Below, piece by piece: positions 24,898 through 32,598 of a DNA stretch of 51,835 nt (positions are counted from its first letter, which is position 1; every line of letters begins with the position of its first letter). Below the pieces are notes generated by a model. It was given only the letters and a program-made list of their open reading frames with translations. It was not told where the DNA came from and made no database searches. Source of the DNA: Paenibacillus aceti (lineage in GTDB: Bacteria > Bacillota > Bacilli > Paenibacillales > Paenibacillaceae); the NCBI RefSeq assembly GCF_003614185.1, contig NZ_KZ987724.1, forward strand, positions 4,946,017-4,997,851. Direction: 5' to 3'. A program made the position numbers and the translations under genes.

Positions 24898-25935
24898 TTA
24901 CAGATCATCAAACCCATTATCGTCGCCGACTTTGCCGTAGTTGCGGGATTTGGCCTCGAAGAAGTCGGTCTTCGTCGCATTGAGCGCCTCATCCGAGAAT
25001 GGCTTGATCCAAGGCATGCAGTTCACATCGACGCCTTCGTACGCTTTATCCATCCCCATCAATTTCAGCCGCTTGTTGGCGATGTACTTGATGTAGTCGG
25101 ACAGCTCATTCAGATCGATGCCCTGCACCTCTTTGAGCGTATAGTGGGCCCAATTCGTCTCCAGCTCGACCGCACGGTGGATCGTACGATATACGTAGTC
25201 CATATTTTCCGGCGTGTTCAGTTCAGGGTAATCGATCAGCAATTGCTTGAATATTTCGGCGAAGAAGTAGCAGTGCTGGTTCTCGTCCCGCTGGATGTAG
25301 GAGATCATCTGACTGGTGCCCATCATTTTCTGATCGCGTGCCAGGTTATAGAAGAAGGCGAAGGTGCTGTAGAAAAAGATCCCTTCCAGAATCAAATCAG
25401 CCACGAGTGATTCAAAGAACGTCTGCGGTGACTGCTCATTGCGGAAGTTCTGATAAATCTCGGAAATGAATGTGTTGCGCTCGAGCAGCACCGGGTCATG
25501 CTTCCAGTATTCGAAGATTTCCTTCTGCTCCTGATCGGATACGAGCGAGGATAGCACATAGGAATAGGATTGGTTATGCACGACCTCCTGCTGAGCGATG
25601 ATTGCGGCGATCGCCTCCAGTGAGGAATCGGTTAAATAGCGCTTCACATCGCCGACGAACATCGTTTGCATCGAATCCAGCACGGCCAACAGGCCGATAT
25701 TGATCTTGAAGGTACGCTGTTCCTCCGCATCCAGCAGCGGGAATTGCTGAGCGTCCTTATTCATCGGGATTTCGTCAGCGATCCAGTAGTTGAGCAGCAG
25801 GACCTTGTACAGCTTATACATATGCGGCATACGGATATCATCCCAGTTCAGGATACCGGAGCATTCGCCGTTAATGATGCGGGTTGATTTATTGGGAGCC
25901 TTAGTATTGAAGATCTCCTGTAATTGCAGTGTCAT
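24898..25935 (-). CDS. nrdB: Ribonucleoside-diphosphate reductase, beta subunit (class I)
   Basis: A 345-residue radical-generating subunit. Metal ligands and the radical tyrosine are visible: the first Asp in GLLAVLDSMQ, EVVHNQSY giving Glu, His and the tyrosyl-radical Tyr in standard spacing, Glu in LILEGIFFYS, and RDENQH giving Glu and His. The C-terminal tail (GDDNGFDDL) is acidic and aromatic, as needed to dock on NrdA. With the tyrosine present this is a conventional oxygen-dependent class I enzyme. It is the second gene of nrdAB, 59 bases after nrdA. The start ATG 25935 has GGAGATGGG upstream. Confidence 0.94.
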   Translation of the reverse strand: MTLQLQEIFNTKAPNKSTRIINGECSGILNWDDIRMPHMYKLYKVLLLNYWIADEIPMNKDAQQFPLLDAEEQRTFKINIGLLAVLDSMQTMFVGDVKRYLTDSSLEAIAAIIAQQEVVHNQSYSYVLSSLVSDQEQKEIFEYWKHDPVLLERNTFISEIYQNFRNEQSPQTFFESLVADLILEGIFFYSTFAFFYNLARDQKMMGTSQMISYIQRDENQHCYFFAEIFKQLLIDYPELNTPENMDYVYRTIHRAVELETNWAHYTLKEVQGIDLNELSDYIKYIANKRLKLMGMDKAYEGVDVNCMPWIKPFSDEALNATKTDFFEAKSRNYGKVGDDNGFDDL

Positions 25936-25994
25936 TTGAACCCATCTCCTAAATTTATAATCTTACTATTCTATTCAGAGCACTCTTTAAAAGA

Positions 25995-28328
25995 TTATGA
26001 TGCGCAGGATTCGCACTCCTCGATGGTTAATGCGCGGCTGCGGACATAGTAGGTAGATTTGATGCCAGCCTTCCAGGCGTGTAGATGCAGATCCAGGAAC
26101 TCGGACGCGCGGATGTCAGGGCGCACATACAAGTTGAAGCTTTGCGCTTGGTCGATATGGCGCTGACGTGCGCTGGCCATCTGAATCGACCAGTGCTGAT
26201 CGATCATGAACGCCGTCTTGTAATACCAAATCGTCTTCTCGGACAGGTCCGGGGCCGGGTTAGCCACTTTATATGTCGTCTTCTCTTCATAGGAGAGAAG
26301 TTCATAGAGTGGATCGATGCTGGCGGTAGAGCCGGCGATGATCGAGGTCGATCCGTTCGGAGCGATGGCGAACATCCAGGCGTTGCGCACACCATGCTCA
26401 TGAACCTGATCCATCAGCTCGCGCCACTGCTCGGTGGTCACATATTGGCCTTCACGTGAGCCGTCGGTATAGCCGCGGGAAGTGAAGTAATGACCGGTAT
26501 CCCAATCCGAGCCTGCGAATTTCGGGTAGCGTCCTTTTTCAATCGCCAATTCCATGCTGGATTTGATCAACAGATAATTGATTCGCTCGTAGAGCGCGTC
26601 GTTATATTGTACAGCCTCTTCGGATTCCCAACGGATGCCTTCCAGCGCAAGCAGGTGATGCAGCCCGAAGGTTCCAAGCCCGATGGCGCGGTACTGTCTG
26701 TTCGTGTACTGGGCTTGAAGCACTTCGATGTTGTTGATGTCGATGACATTATCCAGCATGCGCGCCTGAATCGGGACAAGCCGATCCAGCACTCCGGCAG
26801 GTACAGCACGTGCCAGGTGAATAGAGTTCAGGTTGCAGACGACGAAATCGCCAGGAATTTTGGAAATGACAATCCGGGTCTGTCCGTCCTTCGTCACCAG
26901 TTCTTCTTGTTCAACCACGGTCGGCGATTGGTTCTGCATAATCTCTGTACAGAGGTTGGAGGAATAGACCATACCGTGATTGCGGTTCGGATTCGAACGG
27001 TTCACCGTATCGCGGTAGAACATGTAAGGCGTGCCGGTCTCAAGCTGCGATTTCATGATCCGCTTCATGATGTCGATGGCTGGCATGGTGATGCGGGATA
27101 GAGTAGGATGATCCACCGCTTCTTGGTATTTCTCACGGAACTGACCCTTGCCCACTTCCTCGTCATAGAAGTCCTCTAGTCCAAGCGCCCGGCCGTTCTC
27201 ATCCTTCCAGCCCATCGTCTTCTTCACCTCATGCGGGCAGAACAGGTTCCACTCGCCACGCGACTCCACTGCTTCCATGAACAGATCAGGTACACATACG
27301 CCATGGAAAATATCATGGGCACGCATCCGCTCATCCCCGTTATTCAGCTTCAAATCGAGGAAGGAGAGGATATCCTTATGGAACACGTCCAGATAGACGG
27401 CGATGGCTCCTTTGCGGGTACCGAGCTGGTCTACGCTGACCGCAGTATTGTTAAGCTGGCGAATCCAGGGGATAACGCCGGAGCTGGTATTCTTGTGACC
27501 GCGGATATCTGAGCCGCGAGCCCGGACTTTGCCGAGGTAGACGCCGATACCGCCGCCCATCTTGCTGAGTCGGGCCACATCGGTATTGGAGTCGAAGATG
27601 CCCTCGAGCGAATCATCGACCGTATCGATGAAGCAGCTGGACAACTGTCCGGCCACCTTCTTGCCGGCATTGGACATGGTAGGTGTCGCTGCAGTCATGT
27701 AGATATTGCTCATCGCCCAGTAGGCTTCCTTGACGAGCTCCATTCTTTTGTCAGCGGGTTCCTTATGCATCAGGTACATTGCGATCACCATATAGCGCTC
27801 TTGCGGCAGCTCCATCGTGCGGCCTTCAAAGTCAGTAGCCAGATAACGCTCTGACAGCGTAAGCAGCCCGATATAGTCGAACAGCAAATCGCAGGTGGGG
27901 TCGATCATCTCGCCAAGCTCTTCAATTTGCTCCTTGCTGTAATACTCCAGCAGTTCCTCGCGGTAAATGCCAGTCTTGCACAGTTCGGAGATCAATGGAT
28001 AGAACGAGCCGTAAGGCTGCTCCGGATAGGATTTATAGCGGCGATTGACCGCCGCTTTCTTATAGAGGGAAGTCAGAAGCGCGCGCGCAGCCGCAAACTT
28101 CCATTCCGGTTCCTCCTTGGTGACCAGCTCTAATGCGGACATGGTGAAGGCGTTGCTGATTTCCTCTCCGGTTACGACATCGCGTCTTAATTTGGAATTG
28201 ACGCCGCGCAGCAGTCGTTCCTTATCGATCTTGTCCAGCCCCTCCAGGATTCGGTCGGCGTAGATGCCCAGGCGCTCGCTATCGAAGGCAAGCTGACGAT
28301 TATTAGGTTTGGTTACGAATGATGGCAT
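25995..28328 (-). CDS. nrdA: Ribonucleoside-diphosphate reductase, alpha subunit (class I)
   Basis: A 777-residue catalytic subunit. Active-site features are GQLSSCFIDT (first reductant Cys), SSNLCTEIM with the Asn-Cys-Glu triad that carries the thiyl radical, and VVCNLNSIHLARA (second reductant Cys). IAPNGSTSIIAGSTASIDP and the C-terminal shuttle CESCAS complete the set. The N-terminal 100 residues form an ATP-cone-like region (LLRGVNSKLRRDVVTGEEIS). It reduces ribonucleoside diphosphates with NrdB. A terminator at 28421-28451 separates it from nrdG, so nrdAB probably has its own promoter. I see no clear NrdR box directly upstream. Confidence 0.95.
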   Translation of the reverse strand: MPSFVTKPNNRQLAFDSERLGIYADRILEGLDKIDKERLLRGVNSKLRRDVVTGEEISNAFTMSALELVTKEEPEWKFAAARALLTSLYKKAAVNRRYKSYPEQPYGSFYPLISELCKTGIYREELLEYYSKEQIEELGEMIDPTCDLLFDYIGLLTLSERYLATDFEGRTMELPQERYMVIAMYLMHKEPADKRMELVKEAYWAMSNIYMTAATPTMSNAGKKVAGQLSSCFIDTVDDSLEGIFDSNTDVARLSKMGGGIGVYLGKVRARGSDIRGHKNTSSGVIPWIRQLNNTAVSVDQLGTRKGAIAVYLDVFHKDILSFLDLKLNNGDERMRAHDIFHGVCVPDLFMEAVESRGEWNLFCPHEVKKTMGWKDENGRALGLEDFYDEEVGKGQFREKYQEAVDHPTLSRITMPAIDIMKRIMKSQLETGTPYMFYRDTVNRSNPNRNHGMVYSSNLCTEIMQNQSPTVVEQEELVTKDGQTRIVISKIPGDFVVCNLNSIHLARAVPAGVLDRLVPIQARMLDNVIDINNIEVLQAQYTNRQYRAIGLGTFGLHHLLALEGIRWESEEAVQYNDALYERINYLLIKSSMELAIEKGRYPKFAGSDWDTGHYFTSRGYTDGSREGQYVTTEQWRELMDQVHEHGVRNAWMFAIAPNGSTSIIAGSTASIDPLYELLSYEEKTTYKVANPAPDLSEKTIWYYKTAFMIDQHWSIQMASARQRHIDQAQSFNLYVRPDIRASEFLDLHLHAWKAGIKSTYYVRSRALTIEECESCAS

Positions 28329-28420
28329 GGAATATCCTCGCTTTCATGATATAAGTTGCAGCAGCAGCTAAGCTGTGTAAATCTACGAATTTGGTTATTT
28401 AAAATTGCAGATAAGCGGCG

Positions 28421-28451
28421 AAAAAAAGGGCGCAGAGGATACACTTGCGCC
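28421..28451 (-). terminator. Terminator after nrdG
   Basis: On the minus strand GGCGCA (28446-28451) pairs with TGCGCC (28429-28434) and is followed by a C and seven T. It separates nrdDG from nrdAB. Confidence 0.8.
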
Positions 28452-28527
28452 GGTAAAATTAAATTCCGCTCAAAGAATCACTATGAGAAACATCACAGGT
28501 TATCAATTATACTAGAAACGAAGCTTG

Positions 28528-29046
28528 CTAGAAAGAGTACATGGGTTCCCAATCTATTACTTTTTGGGCGGCCAGACTCTCTTGAATCCTGATGATCCGT
28601 TGGTTGGAGCTGCCCCGATAGAGAAGGGCAGGGTCTCGTAAATTTTCTATAAATTTTCCGTCGACGAGCACTTGGCAGCGTCCCAGCAGATGATATTCCG
28701 GGCTATCTGGCCTAGCTAGCAATTCTTCGAATGTGTATCCGGTATAGATCCAGATTGGAACCGGTCCAGCCTCTGCCCGCATCCGGTCAATAAAAGCACT
28801 GACCTCATCCGCGGAGAAGAAGGGATCACCGCCAAGCAGAGAGACGCCGCTTAGTAGTGGGTTATTTTTGATATCCGAGATAATCTCGTCTTGCCGTTGT
28901 TCAGTAAAGGGTTCACCATATTTGAAGTTCCAGGTAGCTGGGCTGAAGCAGCCCTTGCAGCGATGGCGGCATCCGCTGATGAAGATGGCGGCGCGCAGGC
29001 CTTCACCTTCATTAATGGATTCTGGGTAGTATCCGCAAATATTCAT
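28528..29046 (-). CDS. nrdG: Anaerobic ribonucleotide reductase activating protein (radical SAM)
   Basis: A 172-residue radical SAM activase. Cys26, Cys30 and Cys33 in SGCRHRCKGC form the CX3CX2C motif for the 4Fe-4S cluster. SLLGGDPFF is the GGE-type SAM-binding segment. It installs the glycyl radical in NrdD. Its start overlaps the nrdD stop by four bases, so the two are coupled. It ends 77 bases before a terminator. Confidence 0.95.
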   Translation of the reverse strand: MNICGYYPESINEGEGLRAAIFISGCRHRCKGCFSPATWNFKYGEPFTEQRQDEIISDIKNNPLLSGVSLLGGDPFFSADEVSAFIDRMRAEAGPVPIWIYTGYTFEELLARPDSPEYHLLGRCQVLVDGKFIENLRDPALLYRGSSNQRIIRIQESLAAQKVIDWEPMYSF

Positions 29047-31019
29047 ACTCCGTGCTTCACCCGATCACGCACCTCAGCCTGCTTGGCAGCATTGAACCGT
29101 GTCTGATAGTCCCCGGTTAAATAGCCGGTAACCCGGCGCAGACGGCGGATATGCACTTCATTCTCATGCTTGCCGCAGGAAGGGCAGGTCGCTCCGATAA
29201 TTCCTTCATAGCCACAGGAAGTACAGCGGTCAATCGGATGATTGATGCTGAAATAGCTAACCTGCTTGGACAGGGCATATTTCACAATATTAATAAAGGC
29301 GGCCGGATTGTTACGAGCATTGCCGTCCAGCTCGATATAAGAGATCGCTCCCGCATTGCAAAGATCATGGAAGGGTGCTTCCAATTCGATTTTCTTCGAT
29401 GCACTCAAAGAATAGTACACCGGAATATGGAAGGAGTTCGTATAATATTCACGATCCACCACCTCAGGAACCTTTCCGTAGACAGTGCGGTCGCGCTTGG
29501 TGAACTTGCCGGACAATCCTTCCGCAGGTGTGGCGAACAGGGTGATATTCAATTTATGGCGTTCGCTCTGCTCATCACAATATTGACGCATATAGGAGAT
29601 CAGCTCATAGGCTTTGCGATAGACCTCTTCATCCTCGCCATGATGCTTGCCGTACATCGCCTTCATGCATTCGGCTAGTCCGATGAAGCCGATGGACAGG
29701 CTGCCATGCTTGAGCAGTTCCCCGACCTGATCGTCGGGAGCAAGCTCTTCGCCGCCTTCCCATACGCCCTCGCGCATCATGAAGTCAGAGGCCTTGGCCT
29801 TCTGGCGAGACTGGATCTTGAAGCGGTGCAAGAGGCCGTCCGCTGCGATGTCCATGTAATGCTTCAGTTCGCGATAGAAGCCGCGTTCATCAGCCTTTGT
29901 GCGCCGTCCCAGGGCGATACCATGCTCTAGCCCGAGCTTGACGAGATTAATCGTGTTAAAAGACAGATTCCCTTTGCCAGACAGATGGTTGCGTCCGAAG
30001 CGATCGCTTAGCACCCGGGTACGGCAGCCCATCGTCGCGAACTCGGTATCCGGATCAGTCGGGTCATAGTATTGCAGGTTCAGCGGTGCATCCAGATTGG
30101 CGAAGTTCGGGTACAGCCGTTTGGCAGAGCATTCTGCCGCCATCAGAAACAGATGATAGTTAGGATCGCCTTGCTCTTGGTTGACGCCTTGCTTGCATTT
30201 GAATATTTGAATTGGAAAAATCGGTGTCTCACCGCTCCCTAAACCGCGCATCGTCGCCTTAAGCAGGGATTGAATGACCAATTGTCCTTCTGGAGAGGTG
30301 CAGGTGCCGTAGTTAATGCTGGTGAAAGGGATTTGCCCGCCAGCCCGGCTCGACATCGTATTTAAATTATGAATCAGGCTCTCTGCGCCCTGTAAAGTCT
30401 CGGATTCGGTTTCCCTGAGAGCATATTTATAGGTTCTTGGATATTGCTCCTGCAGGTCGCTGCGCCCCATCGTAATGTCACCTAGATCTGCAGTCTCGTC
30501 ACCTTCTTCGAAATAACCGAGTCCCTTGCGGAAATACTTGGCGAAGGACTTGTTTACATAAGGCGCCAGATCATGATCCAGCTTGTTCGCGGAGACGCCG
30601 CCGTACTGGGCATTTTGCTGGGATTGGAAAATAATCGCCACCAGCGCCATCGCTGTCATAATCGAATTAGGCGGACGGACGCTGCCATTGCCGGTGTTGA
30701 AGCCCCCAGCGAGCAATTTATCAAAAGGAATGAAGATACAATTCGTCGTGCCGATCGCATATTGATCGAGATCATGAACATAGACGATATTATCCTGAAT
30801 GGCCTGTACCAGATGCATCGGCATAACGAAATGATTCGCATACCATTTGGCGTACTCACTGCCGAACTTGCTCATTTTGCCGGAGAAGCTCTCTCCGTTC
30901 AGGTTCGCATTCTCGCGCAGATTCTCCAGGTTGGAGCTGGCTACGATCTCCTCCCCTAAGTGAATAACCTCATCCAGCATTTGCTCCTGATCCGTATAAA
31001 TCCGATTTAATAAAGCCAT
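29043..31019 (-). CDS. nrdD: Anaerobic ribonucleoside-triphosphate reductase (class III)
   Basis: A 658-residue glycyl radical enzyme. The zinc site near the C-terminus is CTSCGYEGIIGATCPSCG (two CX2C pairs). The glycyl radical loop RRVTGYLTGDY follows, with the conserved Gly in VTGYL. PFTSINYGTCTSPEGQLV holds an active-site Cys, and QSQQNAQYGGVSANKLDHDL is typical of this class. It lacks the long N-terminal ATP-cone of the enterobacterial enzyme. ATG 31019 follows GAGGGGAGAACTGTATT. Transcription is expected to be controlled by tandem NrdR boxes and a cobalamin riboswitch with terminator in the 450-base leader region. Confidence 0.95.
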   Translation of the reverse strand: MALLNRIYTDQEQMLDEVIHLGEEIVASSNLENLRENANLNGESFSGKMSKFGSEYAKWYANHFVMPMHLVQAIQDNIVYVHDLDQYAIGTTNCIFIPFDKLLAGGFNTGNGSVRPPNSIMTAMALVAIIFQSQQNAQYGGVSANKLDHDLAPYVNKSFAKYFRKGLGYFEEGDETADLGDITMGRSDLQEQYPRTYKYALRETESETLQGAESLIHNLNTMSSRAGGQIPFTSINYGTCTSPEGQLVIQSLLKATMRGLGSGETPIFPIQIFKCKQGVNQEQGDPNYHLFLMAAECSAKRLYPNFANLDAPLNLQYYDPTDPDTEFATMGCRTRVLSDRFGRNHLSGKGNLSFNTINLVKLGLEHGIALGRRTKADERGFYRELKHYMDIAADGLLHRFKIQSRQKAKASDFMMREGVWEGGEELAPDDQVGELLKHGSLSIGFIGLAECMKAMYGKHHGEDEEVYRKAYELISYMRQYCDEQSERHKLNITLFATPAEGLSGKFTKRDRTVYGKVPEVVDREYYTNSFHIPVYYSLSASKKIELEAPFHDLCNAGAISYIELDGNARNNPAAFINIVKYALSKQVSYFSINHPIDRCTSCGYEGIIGATCPSCGKHENEVHIRRLRRVTGYLTGDYQTRFNAAKQAEVRDRVKHGV

Positions 31020-31061
31020 AATACAGTTCTCCCCTCGAATTACTCCACATTATTTCCATAT

Positions 31062-31098
31062 AAAAAGCATTTCCAACCTGCTTCGAGGTCGAAAATGC
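31062..31098 (-). terminator. Riboswitch-linked terminator before nrdD
   Basis: On the minus strand GCATTTTCGACCT pairs with AGGTTGGAAATGC around CGAAGC, followed by TTTTT. It lies between the cobalamin aptamer and nrdD. A second hairpin (AACACAG/CTGTGTT, around 31115-31136) may be part of the switch. Confidence 0.85.
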
Positions 31099-31217
31099 CC
31101 GATTGCGCTTCAATAAACACAGTACTCCTGTGTTCAGATGATAGATAGCTTGGCTAGTATGTAGCAGCTGCAAGCGGACACCTACCTGATTCCTCGCAGG
31201 TCAATAGCGGTGTCATT

Positions 31218-31476
31218 GAAACAGGCAGGTCTCCTGGCTTCCGGGCCATCACCGGCGCCTTCCCACAGGCTTGCTTAGCTGCAGTGGCATAATGCCGACG
31301 AATCGCTGATAGAGTTTGCGTTCAAAAAGGTCTGGAAATCGACCTGTTGAACACGCTCTGACAGGGCGAATTATCCGCCCTTAAGCTCCCGGTCACAGTG
31401 GCGGGACCGCAGCGGATTTACACCGCGTTTCCCTTTTAAGATCCGGCAGTACAAATTACTCCGAACCACCTGTTCA
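31218..31476 (-). promoter_or_regulatory. Cobalamin (AdoCbl) riboswitch of nrdDG
   Basis: On the minus strand the class I cobalamin aptamer elements occur in order: AACAGGTG, AAAAGGGAAACGCGGTG, AATCCGCTGCGGTCCCGCCA, CTGTGA, GCCACTGCAG, GTGGGAAGG, GATGGCCCGGAAGCCAGGAG and ACCTGCCTG. It is a full-length form with a large peripheral domain. Similar riboswitches are known to shut off B12-independent ribonucleotide reductases when coenzyme B12 can support a class II enzyme. Confidence 0.95.
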
Positions 31477-31523
31477 TACTATATTTGGTTGTCTTTTATC
31501 GATCATAGCCCAATATGTAGTGT
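31476..31523. promoter_or_regulatory. Tandem NrdR boxes
   Basis: Compared with the NrdR consensus ACACWATATATWGTGT, 31508-31523 (GCCCAATATGTAGTGT) matches at 13 of 16 and 31476-31491 (ATACTATATTTGGTTG) at 11 of 16. Their starts are 32 bp apart, the usual three-helical-turn spacing. TATAGT on the minus strand at 31478-31483 is a plausible -10 within the first box. Confidence 0.7.
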
Positions 31524-31713
31524 TTGTAAACAGGCCAGAAGTCGGGTTAACAAGTGAAAAATAATTGAAAAACAGTAGAAAGCAGACCTGATGCGGCGAG
31601 TCGGGGATGAAAATAAATGTGAACTTTTATGGACGGGACAGCTGACATAAATCTGATAATATTTAGCGGCCAGATAGAAGTGAAATTCGGACTGCTGTCT
31701 TTGAAGCCTGGTC

Positions 31714-31896
31714 TAATGAAACGTGGTATCGCTATTTGAGCGAAAGAGGCTTGTTGGGAATTGGAACGAAACTGGGTATCGCTATCGGGGGGAATAAAGG
31801 GCAAAATGGTGAATTTCCGCTCATATAACGATATGTAGCTTCGTTAGATTTAATATTCTCTGGTTTTCATGACAATAGCGTTCTGTAGATTCGTTA
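31714..31896. repeat. Four-unit intergenic repeat (AACGAAAC family), copy 3
   Basis: Forward units at 31714-31737 and 31763-31785, reverse units at 31824-31846 and 31873-31896; spacing 49-61-49 bp. Order and spacing match copy 1 almost exactly. It lies in the gene-free stretch between the nrd control region and the gene at 32006. Confidence 0.8.
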
Positions 31897-32005
31897 GAAA
31901 TCACTGAGCAACTTGCCGAGCAACTTAAGGTGATTCAGAGTTTGAAATTCAGCTGATGTTGTGGTTACAATAGGATTATCATGGTATGGAAGAGGAGTCT
32001 TGAAG

Positions 32006-32305
32006 ATGGCGATAGTAGAAGTGACAGTCATTCCAGTAGGGACAGGGAGTACCAGTCTTAGCTCTTATGTAGCCGAGCTGCAGCGTGTGTTGGAGAAACA
32101 GCAGGGGATTAAATACACGTTGACTTCCATGAGCACCATCATCGAGGGCCAGCTTGACGACATATTCACCGCGATCCGGGCGATTCATGAAGCGCCATTC
32201 CAATCGGGGGCGATGCGGGTCTCGACCTCAATCAAGATTGATGATCGCCGCGACAAAGACAGCTCCTCCGAACAGAAGCTTCGCTCCGTTCGCGAGAAGC
32301 TATAA
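32006..32305 (+). CDS. Thiamine-binding protein, MTH1187/YqgV family
   Basis: A 99-residue protein: MAIVEVTVIPVGTGSTSLSS, then LQRVLEKQQGIKYTLTSMST, then IIEGQLDDIFTAIRAIHEAP. This is the same ferredoxin-like family as the protein at 3274-3567, with the T-x-M-x-T-x-I-E-G motif in place. Family members bind thiamine in oligomers, and the physiological role is unsettled. ATG 32006 is chosen because GAGGAG at 31992-31997 is well spaced; the open frame extends to 31961 without support. It stands alone just upstream of tRNA-Thr, with no TPP riboswitch. Confidence 0.82.
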   Translation: MAIVEVTVIPVGTGSTSLSSYVAELQRVLEKQQGIKYTLTSMSTIIEGQLDDIFTAIRAIHEAPFQSGAMRVSTSIKIDDRRDKDSSSEQKLRSVREKL

Positions 32306-32327
32306 ACCGACTTCTGCAATTTAGGGG

Positions 32328-32355
32328 TTGCATTTTTCCGAAAAAGCGGTATAAT
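32328..32355 (+). promoter_or_regulatory. Promoter of tRNA-Thr
   Basis: TTGCAT (32328-32333) and TATAAT (32350-32355) are 16 bp apart, about 30 bases before the tRNA. Confidence 0.75.
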
Positions 32356-32384
32356 ATTTTTTGTTTCTAATTATAAATGGATAT

Positions 32385-32457
32385 GCTGATGTAGCTCAGT
32401 AGGTAGAGCAACGCACTCGTAATGCGTAGGTCGGTGGTTCGAATCCTCTCATCAGCA
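32385..32457 (+). tRNA. tRNA-Thr (anticodon CGT)
   Basis: Acceptor GCTGATG/CATCAGC pairs perfectly, and the D arm is GCTC...GAGC. The anticodon stem ACGCA with loop CTCGTAA gives anticodon CGT. The T arm is GGTGG-TTCGAAT-CCTCT, with a T-T mismatch at its middle pair. Bases 32410-32457 lie inside the attachment repeat, so the 3' half is now supplied by the integrated element. CCA is not encoded. Confidence 0.92.
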
Positions 32458-32461
32458 TCCT
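32410..32461 (+). repeat. attL, 52-bp direct repeat
   Basis: Identical to 49232-49283 over 52 bp; flanks differ immediately outside (C versus A on the left, A versus T on the right). It covers the anticodon arm through the 3' end of tRNA-Thr plus four bases. Confidence 0.95.
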
Positions 32462-32566
32462 ACCGCATGAATCACGGTGTTACAGCGTTAAATGCTTCGG
32501 TAAGGCTAGCGTAAGGGCTACGCACTCCCGGTCAGAAAACGGATGTACGTCGGTGTAAATACGAAG

Positions 32567-32595
32567 CCCCCTGCAAACAATCGTAGGGGGTTTTT
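32567..32595 (+). terminator. Terminator hairpin overlapping the integrase ribosome binding site
   Basis: CCCCCT (32567-32572) pairs with AGGGGG (32585-32590), then TTTTT. It ends four bases before the integrase start. The stem's right arm is also the only ribosome binding site for the integrase. It probably ends the tRNA-Thr transcript, which lost its own terminator to the far side of the element. Confidence 0.65.
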
Positions 32596-32598
32596 ACT

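Noticed and set aside
31547-31804. An 85-codon reverse-strand frame between nrdD and the thiamine-binding gene
   Set aside because: It runs through the repeat element and has no ribosome binding site.
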